The notes under the pieces: model-generated | What the model saw: the letters and a program-made list of their open reading frames with translations, nothing else | Databases searched by the model: none | Told to the model about the DNA's origin: nothing | Part shown: in pieces, positions 1-5,196 of the stretch | How the letters are laid out: each line of letters begins with the position of its first letter | Position numbering within the stretch: the first letter of the stretch is position 1 | NCBI GenBank assembly: GCA_902485915.1 | Contig: CABTMH010000084.1 | Coordinates: 1-5,608 of the forward strand | Direction: 5' to 3' | Source: an uncultured Oribacterium sp. | GTDB taxonomy: Bacteria > Bacillota > Clostridia > Lachnospirales > Lachnospiraceae | DNA length: 5,608 bases | Program-made: the position numbers and the translations under genes

Positions 1-2
1 CA

Positions 3-137
3 CACTTGAACCGAAGGTATCTCACATCTGTCACACCGCTGTCTGATCATGTTCTGCAGGTGGATTTCGTGTCCGGGAGCCGACTGCTGCTGGATATGAT
101 AACGGAAAACCCCGCGCTGACCGGCATGACAGAATAA
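3..137 (+). CDS. 3' end of a gene with a DUF2442-like C-terminal segment (partial)
   Basis: An open frame enters from the left edge and stops at TAA 135-137, giving about 44 residues. The stretch YLTSVTPLSDHVLQVDFVSG followed by SRLLLDM resembles the DUF2442 pattern (V-x-PL-x-DY-x-L-x-V-x-F-x-nG-x-x-x-x-fDm), small domains often found in or beside toxin-antitoxin-like and regulatory genes. The protein ends soon after the LDM motif, earlier than a full DUF2442 domain would, so it may be a shortened copy or a different beta-hairpin domain. The TAA overlaps the AAGGAG ribosome binding site of the next gene, which is consistent with one transcript. The start lies outside the window. The family call is from pattern memory only and the function is unknown. 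Confidence 0.5.
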   Translation, partial: HLNRRYLTSVTPLSDHVLQVDFVSGSRLLLDMITENPALTGMTE

Positions 138-147
138 GGAGAGGAAT

Positions 148-1026
148 ATGGAAGAAAAAAACAGGAACATGACGGATGAATATTTGTCGCGGCAGCTTCG
201 CAAAAGCAAGGGCGGCAAATTGGGCGGAAAACTTCTTTCGCTGGTGGGCGGTGTGGTCGCCATCGCAGGCATCATTCTGGGCGGCAACATTGTGCTGGTC
301 GTCATCGGCGGCGTAATCCTTGGCTTGGGGCAGATGGTGCAGGGCAAGTCCACGGACAAGGCAAGCCAGCAGACCTTCGATGCCATCGCACCGGACATCG
401 TAAGCGCCGCCCTTGAAAACGTGCAGATGAGCCCCACGCCGCATCTTCTGGACGCAGAGGACACGAACATACCCCTGCCCAGACACACCCATTGCAGCGG
501 CAGTGGGTATGTTCGGGGAACATATCGCGGCCTGACTACGGAGCTGTGTACCGTCAGGCTGACGGAGGTCAACGAGATCCAGCGGGAGGAAACGGGCCTG
601 TGGGAAAAGAACGAGCAGCCTGTCTACACCGGTCAGTGGATGCTGTGTGAGCTGGGACAAGAATTTCCGACATGGCTGACCATCTGGCCGAGAGAAAGGG
701 TGGATAAGTTGTTCAGCGCCAAGACCATCAAAACAGGCAGCGAGGTCTTCAACAAACGCTTCAATCTGAGCAGCGACGATGAAGCGGCAGCCCTTCGCAT
801 CCTGACCCCTGGCCGCATGGAGCGTATCCTGGCACTGGCGGATTCCTCCATCGGTAAATTTGCCGTGAATCTCAACCCCGATGGCAGGGTGTATATCGCC
901 GTTCACAGCGGCCGCGGCTTTTTCGATATTGGCAAGGGCCGCGAAAGCCCCGCGCAGCTGCGAGAGCGCTTTGTCCGCGAGCTGACGTGGTTTACGGATA
1001 TGATCGACGTATTCCGCGACTTGTAA
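148..1026 (+). CDS. DUF3137-type membrane-anchored protein of unknown function
   Basis: A 292-residue protein. The start at 148 is supported by AAGGAG at 136-141, six bases upstream. A basic, polar N-terminus (residues 1-25) is followed by a glycine-rich hydrophobic stretch at about 27-64, long enough for one or two membrane passes and without a cleavage site, so I read it as an N-terminal anchor. The rest is soluble. Residues from about 120 to the end fit my recollection of the DUF3137 layout: YRGLTTELCTVRLTEV, then GQWMLCEL, then a segment with EVFNKRFNLSSDDEAAALRI, then LTPGRMERILALAD and a beta-rich GRVYIAVHSGRGFFDI. The biochemical role of DUF3137 proteins is not known to me. The next gene starts 14 bases after the stop, suggesting an operon. 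Confidence 0.78.
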   Translation: MEEKNRNMTDEYLSRQLRKSKGGKLGGKLLSLVGGVVAIAGIILGGNIVLVVIGGVILGLGQMVQGKSTDKASQQTFDAIAPDIVSAALENVQMSPTPHLLDAEDTNIPLPRHTHCSGSGYVRGTYRGLTTELCTVRLTEVNEIQREETGLWEKNEQPVYTGQWMLCELGQEFPTWLTIWPRERVDKLFSAKTIKTGSEVFNKRFNLSSDDEAAALRILTPGRMERILALADSSIGKFAVNLNPDGRVYIAVHSGRGFFDIGKGRESPAQLRERFVRELTWFTDMIDVFRDL

Positions 1027-1040
1027 AGGAGGTAGACAAT

Positions 1041-1298
1041 ATGACTCTTTGGCATGCTGTGGTGTTGCTGGCACTGTCACTGCTGGGGATAGTCCTCTCC
1101 CATCGTTACTTACGGAAACCGGTTCAATCGGTTTCCGTCATCCTCTGCGTTCTTCTGGCATTGGCAAATGCCGCATATATCGGGCTTCCCTTCTTTTCAT
1201 TTCCGTATCGTCGTTACTGTTCACTCGTCAACTGGCTTCCGGCTTTTTCATCTGCAAGCTTGACAGATGATCGGTGGAAGCGTAAAAGATGGGGATGA
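1041..1298 (+). CDS. Small two-helix membrane protein, hypothetical
   Basis: An 85-residue protein starting MTLWHAVVLL. AAAGGAGG at 1025-1032, overlapping the upstream stop and eight bases before the ATG at 1041, is the strongest ribosome binding site in the left cluster and argues that this is a real gene. Two hydrophobic segments are visible, about residues 4-20 and 28-52, separated by the basic loop HRYLRKPVQ. The tail ends with the basic DDRWKRKRWG. The basic inter-helix loop suggests it faces the cytoplasm. I recognise no family. It could be a shortened remnant of a larger membrane protein. Its last bases overlap the beginning of the next reading frame (ATG 1289 or ATG 1295; the latter forms ATGA with the stop TGA 1296-1298), consistent with translational coupling. 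Confidence 0.6.
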   Translation: MTLWHAVVLLALSLLGIVLSHRYLRKPVQSVSVILCVLLALANAAYIGLPFFSFPYRRYCSLVNWLPAFSSASLTDDRWKRKRWG

Positions 1299-2104
1299 AG
1301 CATCGGCATCGATGCGCGGAGGCATACGTACGTGAGAGGCTGCATGGGAAGATGAAATACATGGCAGATACGACAGAATCCGAAAAAGCAAAATCGGTAA
1401 TGGAATTCGAAAACGGTGAATCCGGGATGAAAGAGGCGCTGGAGCGGGACCTGAACGCTGGGAAACCGATCGTCGTCGCAGGTGTCGTGCTGATCGCGAT
1501 GGAGATATGGAAGCAGCTGACGCTGTGGCTTCTCGTGGAGGGCGGACAGTATAATGTCTGGTACTTCCCGTTTCAGCTCTGTTCCCTCCCGATGTACCTC
1601 GCCCTCCTCTATGGCATACTGCGGAAGCGTACAGGGCGGCGTGCCTTCATCATCAAACGTGCCCTCCTGACCTTTCTGCAGGACTACGGCTTTCTCGGTG
1701 GTGCACTGGCACTGATCGTACATGAAGGCCTCATGCATCCGGGACATCCGCTGCTGACGGCCCATGGCTTCATCTGGCATATCGTGATGGTGCTGACGGC
1801 GCTCTATATTCATGCCACGGGACTTTCGGACAGGTCCTGCCGGGGATTCTGGCGTACCCTCCCGATCTTCGGCATCGCCGCAGTCCTCGCAGAGCTCATC
1901 AACATCGCCCTGCACCGCTATGGCGACTGTGATATGTTCTACATTACGCCATATCATCTCAGCTCTCAGCCGGTATTTCGTTCCATCGATGCCGCCATCG
2001 GCCGCCCGGCCGGGATCCTTCTGTACCTCGGCTGCGTCGTCCTCGGTGCTTTTCTCGTGCATCGCCTCTTTTCACTACGGATGCCTGCTTTTTCGGACAT
2101 CTAA
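1289..2104 (+). CDS. YwaF/TMEM164-family polytopic membrane protein
   Basis: Up to 271 residues. The first about 55 are polar. Hydrophobic segments then follow: PIVVAGVVLIAMEIWKQLTL, a second containing VWYFPFQLCSLPMYLALLYG, a third around DYGFLGGALALIVHEG, then HGFIWHIVMVLTALYIHATG, LPIFGIAAVLAELINIAL and GILLYLGCVVLGAFLVHRLF, so about six helices. The FPFQLCS-x-P motif after helix 1, the LHG/AHGFIWH-type motif and the late YITP motif are typical of YwaF/TMEM164-like proteins (family TIGR02206 as I remember it). The bacterial members have no settled function that I know of. The start is uncertain. ATG 1289 is the longest, ATG 1295 forms an ATGA overlap with the upstream stop, and ATG 1361 (247 residues) has GGGAAG about nine bases upstream and gives a length nearer the family's usual size. 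Confidence 0.75.
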   Translation: MGMKHRHRCAEAYVRERLHGKMKYMADTTESEKAKSVMEFENGESGMKEALERDLNAGKPIVVAGVVLIAMEIWKQLTLWLLVEGGQYNVWYFPFQLCSLPMYLALLYGILRKRTGRRAFIIKRALLTFLQDYGFLGGALALIVHEGLMHPGHPLLTAHGFIWHIVMVLTALYIHATGLSDRSCRGFWRTLPIFGIAAVLAELINIALHRYGDCDMFYITPYHLSSQPVFRSIDAAIGRPAGILLYLGCVVLGAFLVHRLFSLRMPAFSDI

Positions 2105-2113
2105 GCGGGAATC

Positions 2114-2140
2114 CTCGGTCATTCAATGGCCGAGTTGTTC
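2114..2140 (+). terminator. Possible weak intrinsic terminator after the membrane-protein cluster
   Basis: CTCGGTCA (2114-2121) pairs with TGGCCGAG (2127-2134), giving eight pairs including one U-G, around the loop TTCAA. Only a short TTGTTC follows, so termination would be inefficient or need a factor. It lies ten bases after the stop of the YwaF/TMEM164-like gene and before the promoter of the trp leader, which is where a transcript boundary is expected. Confidence 0.4.
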
Positions 2141-2215
2141 ACCCCCACACTTATGAGTACGGTATAGGATGTAACAGCTATAAAAAAGAGGTATGGATGT
2201 TTTCGGGATTTCTGC

Positions 2216-2244
2216 TTGTCATCCGGATGCAGGCGCTGTATTAT
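2216..2244 (+). promoter_or_regulatory. Sigma-A-type promoter for the trp leader
   Basis: TTGTCA (2216-2221) and TATTAT (2239-2244) are separated by 17 bases. Each hexamer differs from the housekeeping consensus TTGACA/TATAAT at one position. Transcription would begin near 2251, shortly before the T-box stem I and in a locally AT-rich stretch. Position, spacing and the attenuator downstream all fit it as the promoter of the trpD-trpC-trpF transcript. No operator-like repeat overlapping it was seen, so control is probably by the T-box rather than a repressor. Confidence 0.65.
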
Positions 2245-2280
2245 AAGCACAATTAAATATAACACTTTAAACCGATGAAG

Positions 2281-2692
2281 CGGAGATAACGTATGCAAAG
2301 GAACACACAGAGAGCTGGGGATGGTGGAAGCCCGGTAGTAGCACCTGCATGCAAATGGACCGCCGAGGGCGTGACGAAAGAGCGAGAAGTTTTCACCAGA
2401 AAACAGCTTAAGTATTTCACGACGTGAGGCATACGTCAGTTGCCATGGATATGCTGGTATCCAGTTAAGCGCACAGGCAGGAAAGCGTTTCGAAAGAGAG
2501 CAGCTCAGAAACCGAAAGCACGAGAAACATCCAGAACCACCGGATGCGTGGATGCTTGAGAGGGATTGAATGGAGTTAAATCACTTTCATATTTCTTTCC
2601 ACTGTGAATCAAGGTGGCACCGCGACTGATAAGATTATTCAATCGTCCTTGATGGAACGTAGATCGTTTCATCAAGGGCGATTTTTGTTTTT
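2281..2692 (+). promoter_or_regulatory. Tryptophan T-box riboswitch (tRNA-Trp-sensing leader)
   Basis: The leader binds uncharged tRNA-Trp and switches between antiterminator and terminator. Visible parts, in order: stem I with AGAGAGCTGGGGATGGTGG (2310-2328) and the following GGTAG, matching the conserved 5' side and AG-bulge region; the specifier loop CAAATGGACC with codon UGG at 2356-2358 followed by A; and the T-box sequence AAGGTGGCACCGCG (2611-2624). Its UGGC bulge suits a tRNA ending G-CCA, and bacterial tRNA-Trp carries discriminator G. A terminator hairpin and U-rich tract follow. The about 225 bases between stem I and the T-box exceed what I expect and contain small hairpins (GACGT 2421-2425 with ACGTC 2433-2437; TGGATA 2446-2451 with TATCCA 2458-2463; CATCC 2528-2532 with GGATG 2542-2546). 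It controls trpD and probably trpC and trpF. The 5' boundary is approximate. Confidence 0.92.
2641..2692 (+). terminator. T-box intrinsic terminator
   Basis: Bases 2641-2659 pair with 2665-2683 around the loop TAGAT. The stem is about 19 pairs, with no unpaired position that I find and a few G-U pairs, followed by a TTTTTGTTTTT run ending at 2692. It lies 16 bases after the T-box sequence, the usual place for the competing terminator. In the antiterminator state the T-box sequence should sequester part of the 5' arm region. When tRNA-Trp is charged this hairpin should end transcription about 106 bases before trpD. Confidence 0.93.
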
Positions 2693-2704
2693 GATGAATT
2701 GCGC

Positions 2705-2746
2705 TGGGGTCAGACCCCGTTACGAATGTTACATCCCACTGTGACA
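2705..2746. repeat. REP-like palindrome with GGGGTCAGACCCC core in the trp leader
   Basis: GGGGTC-A-GACCCC (2706-2718) is a perfect six-pair palindrome. It is followed by a second small hairpin, TGTTACA (2727-2733) and TGTGACA (2740-2746), around TCCCAC, with one G-U pair. The same core with small changes occurs twice inside trpC (near 4221 and 4272). It sits between the T-box terminator and the trpD ribosome binding site and is not part of either. The core resembles REP-type palindromes found dispersed in many bacterial genomes. No associated transposase is in the window. Confidence 0.55.
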
Positions 2747-2798
2747 TGAGGATGAAGTCGATCAGAAGAGAGAACAGTGCGAGCTGAAAGGAGCAGAA

Positions 2799-3821
2799 AT
2801 GATTAAGGAAGCCATCATTAAAATCGTCAACAAGGAAGATCTGAGCTACGAGGAGGCACGGGAGACCATGCTGGAAATCATGCGGGGTGAGACCAGCGCG
2901 ACACAGAATGCGGCCTTTCTCGCGGCGCTGTCCACGAAGTCTGCGAAGGCCGAGACCATCGATGAGATTTCCGGCTGTGCCACCGCGATGCGTTCGCTTG
3001 CGACACCGGTCGAGCACCCGGGCATGGAGGTGCTCGAAATCGTCGGTACCGGCGGCGATGGTGCACATTCGTTTAACATCTCGACCACGGCAGCGATGGT
3101 GGTCGCCGCAGGTGGCGTGAAGGTCGCGAAGCATGGTAACCGGGCGGCGTCCTCACTTTCCGGTACCGCAGACTGCCTCGAAGCGCTCGGTGTAAACATT
3201 GACCAGGACCCGGGGCTGTGTCGGAAGATGCTCGAGGAGGCCGGCTTCTGCTTCATGTTCGCGCAGAAGTATCACGCCGCGATGAAGTACGTCGGCCCGA
3301 TCCGGAAGGAGCTTGGCTTCCGCACCGTCTTTAACATCCTCGGACCGCTGACGAACCCGGCGAAGCCGGAGATGTTCCTCCTCGGCGTCTACGATGAGTA
3401 CCTCGTCGAGCCGGTGGCGAAGGTGCTGAGCTCGCTCGGTGTGAAGCGTGGTCTCGTGGTGTACGGCCAGGATCGCCTCGATGAGATCTCCGCGAGCGCG
3501 CCGACGACGATCTGCGAGATCCGCGACGGCTTCTACCGGACCTCGGTCATCCAGCCGGAGGATTTCGGCCTCACCCGTGGCACGAAGGACGAGATCGTGG
3601 GCGGGACAGCCGCGGACAATGCTGAGATCACGCGCGGCATCCTGAACGGGACCATCACCGGAACGAAGCGAAACATCGTCCTCCTGAACGCCGGCGCCGC
3701 CCTCTACGTGGCGCGGGCCGCTGACAGCCTCGCGGACGGCATCCGCCTCGCCGCGGAGCTCATCGACGCCCGGAAGGCCCTCGACACACTGAACAGGGTG
3801 ATCGAGGTAAGTAATTCCTGA
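2799..3821 (+). CDS. trpD: Anthranilate phosphoribosyltransferase
   Basis: TrpD transfers the phosphoribosyl group of PRPP to anthranilate, giving phosphoribosylanthranilate, the second step from chorismate to tryptophan; it is cytosolic and usually a dimer. At 340 residues it is the normal length. The helical N-terminal domain (about 1-75) is followed by the PRPP-binding loop GTGGD (83-87), then NIST (93-96), KHGNRA (111-116), SGTADCLEALG (121-131), RKELGFRTVFNILGPLTNP (169-187) and the metal-binding DE pair (228-229) in RLDEIS. All core motifs are intact. The start is fixed by AAAGGAG (2787-2793), five bases before the ATG. It is the unfused form, without a TrpG glutaminase domain. It is the first gene after the Trp T-box, and no trpE or trpG precedes it. 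Confidence 0.97.
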   Translation: MIKEAIIKIVNKEDLSYEEARETMLEIMRGETSATQNAAFLAALSTKSAKAETIDEISGCATAMRSLATPVEHPGMEVLEIVGTGGDGAHSFNISTTAAMVVAAGGVKVAKHGNRAASSLSGTADCLEALGVNIDQDPGLCRKMLEEAGFCFMFAQKYHAAMKYVGPIRKELGFRTVFNILGPLTNPAKPEMFLLGVYDEYLVEPVAKVLSSLGVKRGLVVYGQDRLDEISASAPTTICEIRDGFYRTSVIQPEDFGLTRGTKDEIVGGTAADNAEITRGILNGTITGTKRNIVLLNAGAALYVARAADSLADGIRLAAELIDARKALDTLNRVIEVSNS

Positions 3822-3836
3822 AAAGCGAAGCAGAGG

Positions 3837-3998
3837 TGTAGGCATGAATCTTCTGGTTTAGCTGCATCATGCCTGCAGTGAATTTCAGAAGTGTAGGCAT
3901 GAATCCATTGATTTAAGTACATCATGCCTATAAATGAACGGTAAAATAGCCGGTTTTTGTAGGCACGATAGCTGGTTTGAAGGGACTTCATGCCTACA
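3837..3998. repeat. Three 41-base inverted-repeat units between trpD and trpC
   Basis: Three copies of one unit lie at 3837-3877, 3892-3932 and 3958-3998. Each is exactly 41 bases: 11-base left arm, 19-base centre, 11-base right arm. Arms are TGTAGGCATGA and TCATGCCTACA with single changes (copy 1 right arm TCATGCCTGCA; copy 2 right arm TCATGCCTATA; copy 3 left arm TGTAGGCACGA). The arms of one unit are near-perfect reverse complements, so each can form an 11-pair hairpin. The centres diverge apart from a TTT-containing core (CTGGTTTAG, TTGATTTAA, CTGGTTTGA). Spacers are 14 and 25 bases and unrelated to each other. The array fills most of the 238-base gap between trpD and trpC. I do not recognise the family. 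It may be a mobile palindromic element, an mRNA-stabilising structure or a protein-binding site. Confidence 0.85.
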
Positions 3999-4046
3999 GT
4001 CGTGGAAGCTGCATGGCGGCGGTTTCTCTGGCCGATGGTAGTGAAC

Positions 4047-4052
4047 GAAAGG
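4047..4052 (+). promoter_or_regulatory. Ribosome binding site that decides the trpC start
   Basis: GAAAGG at 4047-4052 lies one base before an in-frame ATG at 4054 and seven bases before the ATG at 4060. Only the second spacing is workable for a ribosome, and the protein starting MGTILDQLADYA aligns with the usual TrpC beginning M-x-IL-D. I therefore start trpC at 4060. Confidence 0.65.
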
Positions 4053-4059
4053 TATGACG

Positions 4060-5007
4060 ATGGGAACGATTTTAGACCAGCTCGCGGACTACGCGAGGGT
4101 CCGGGTGGCGAAGAAAAAAGAGGAGAAGCCGCTGGAGGAAATCCGGGAAGAGGCGCTGGCACGCGTAGAGACAGAGCGCCTGCGCTGCGAGTGCGGCACC
4201 ACGGCAGGGGCCACGAGTCCGGGGTCGGACCCGATCAATTCGAGTTTAGAAAATGTTGATAGAAAGTTTATGGGGGCAGACCCCATAAACTCTGAACGAT
4301 CGGATCTAGAGAAGCTAACGCCCTTCCGTTTCGAGCGGGCGCTGGCGGAGCCGGGCGACATCCACTTCATCTGCGAGTGTAAGAAGGCGTCGCCGTCGAA
4401 GGGCCTGATCGCACCGGATTTCCCGTACCGCGAGATCGCGAAGCAGTACGAGGCGGCCGGTGCCAGCGCGATTTCCGTGCTGACCGAGCCGAAGTGGTTT
4501 CTCGGCTCCGACGAGTACCTTCGGGAGATCGCCGCAGAAGTGCAGACGCCCTGCCTCCGCAAGGACTTCACGGTGGATCCGTACATGATCTACGAAGCGA
4601 AGCTCCTCGGAGCGTCGGCGGTGCTGCTGATCTGTGCGCTCCTCGACACGAAAACGCTTGCGTCGTACATCGAAATCGCCGATGCCCTCGGACTCTCTGC
4701 CCTCGTGGAAGCGCATGATGAAGCAGAGGTCGCTTCGGCAGTGGCGGCCGGTGCCCGGATCATCGGCGTGAACAACCGGAACCTGAAGGACTTCACCGTC
4801 GATATTCACAACAGCATCCGTCTCCGCGAACACGCCTCGGCCGACACGATCTTCGTCGCCGAATCCGGCATCCGCACCCCGGAGGATGTGGAAACGCTTC
4901 GCCAGAACGGCGTCCATGCGGTCCTGATCGGCGAGCAGCTGATGCGCGCCATCAGCCCGAAGGCCGAGATCGACCGGCTCCGTGGGCGGGAACGGACCGA
5001 AAGCTGA
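4060..5007 (+). CDS. trpC: Indole-3-glycerol phosphate synthase with an in-frame repeat-encoded insert
   Basis: TrpC closes CdRP to indole-3-glycerol phosphate, the fourth step of tryptophan synthesis, in the cytosol. The 315 residues exceed the usual 250-270. The N-terminal helix (1-35) is normal. Residues about 38-86 have no counterpart in TrpC proteins as I know them and hold two related peptides, GSDPINSS (55-62) and GADPINSE (72-79). The barrel resumes at TPFRFERAL (87-95). Expected catalytic residues are all present: E106 and K108 in ICECKKASPSKG, K168 in CLRKDF, E217 in LVEAHD, N238 in GVNNRN, E268-S269 in AESG. The insert precedes the first barrel strand, so activity is probably kept. 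The last residues, EIDRLRGRERTES, come from a 40-base duplication whose junction creates the stop. It is a stand-alone TrpC, with TrpF encoded separately downstream. Confidence 0.95.
   Translation: MGTILDQLADYARVRVAKKKEEKPLEEIREEALARVETERLRCECGTTAGATSPGSDPINSSLENVDRKFMGADPINSERSDLEKLTPFRFERALAEPGDIHFICECKKASPSKGLIAPDFPYREIAKQYEAAGASAISVLTEPKWFLGSDEYLREIAAEVQTPCLRKDFTVDPYMIYEAKLLGASAVLLICALLDTKTLASYIEIADALGLSALVEAHDEAEVASAVAAGARIIGVNNRNLKDFTVDIHNSIRLREHASADTIFVAESGIRTPEDVETLRQNGVHAVLIGEQLMRAISPKAEIDRLRGRERTES
4218..4306. repeat. Palindromic element inserted in frame inside trpC
   Basis: Two copies of a GGGG-x-C-x-GACCC core lie here, at 4221-4232 (GGGGTCGGACCC) and 4272-4284 (GGGGCAGACCCC within a run of five G). 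The second is the centre of a perfect inverted repeat: AGTTTATGGGG (4265-4275) and CCCCATAAACT (4281-4291) around GCAGA. Flanking these, bases 4228-4247 match the reverse complement of 4287-4306 at 15 of 20 positions, so the element is a nested inverted structure. It stays open in the trpC frame and encodes the extra segment of the protein. Local sequence is more AT-rich than the rest of trpC, as expected for foreign DNA. The core matches the leader palindrome at 2706-2718. Exact borders cannot be fixed without a homologue lacking it. Confidence 0.75.
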
Positions 5008-5045
5008 GATCGACCGACTTCGTGGGCAGGAAAGGACCGAAAGCT
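4966..5045 (+). repeat. Tandem 40-base duplication across the trpC stop codon
   Basis: Unit 1 (4966-5005) and unit 2 (5006-5045) both begin GAGATCGACC and end ACCGAAAGCT. They match at 36 of 40 bases, with differences at unit positions 12, 15, 23 and 28. Because 40 is not a multiple of three, the second unit is in another frame, and the junction AGC-TGA supplies the present trpC stop at 5005-5007. Read in its own frame, unit 2 would give EIDRLRGQERTES followed by CPATRTE and a stop at 5066-5068, probably the tail before duplication. The remainder of the trpC-trpF gap (5046-5196) contains no convincing gene or terminator. Confidence 0.9.
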
Positions 5046-5196
5046 GCCCTGCAACACGCACCGAATGAAGTGGAGCGCATACGCACGCTGGAGAGAGGAA
5101 GGAACATCCGGCGAAGCCTCTTTGAACTTGAAAAAGTGTATAGATATGAGGCTGGGATGATATGACTTTCGCCACGAGAACGGAGGGGGATGGCTT

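Noticed and set aside
31..1080. A long minus-strand open frame (349 codons) opposite the DUF3137 gene
   Set aside because: It lies antisense to a plus-strand gene with a good ribosome binding site and family-like sequence. Its own translation has no recognisable domain. Long antisense frames are common in GC-rich coding DNA.
3837..3998. CRISPR array
   Set aside because: The units are themselves long inverted repeats with diverged centres. Spacers of 14 and 25 bases are too short and unequal, and no cas gene is present.
4054..4056. ATG at 4054 as the trpC start
   Set aside because: It is only one base from the GAAAGG ribosome binding site, while ATG 4060 is seven bases away and fits the family N-terminus.
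3990..4259. An 89-codon plus-strand open frame starting inside the third 41-base unit
   Set aside because: It overlaps the start of trpC in another frame and has no ribosome binding site or family resemblance.
4265..4291. The perfect hairpin inside trpC as an intrinsic terminator
   Set aside because: No U-run follows and it lies within an intact open frame. It is better explained as part of a palindromic repeat element.
5115..5152. AGCCTC / GAGGCT pair before trpF as a terminator or attenuator
   Set aside because: The stem has six pairs with a 26-base loop and no U-run. It is too weak to support a regulatory call.
5065..5160. A 31-residue open frame (MKWSAYARWREEG...) between trpC and trpF
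   Set aside because: There is no convincing ribosome binding site, no recognisable sequence, and it begins in DNA that probably was the old trpC tail.
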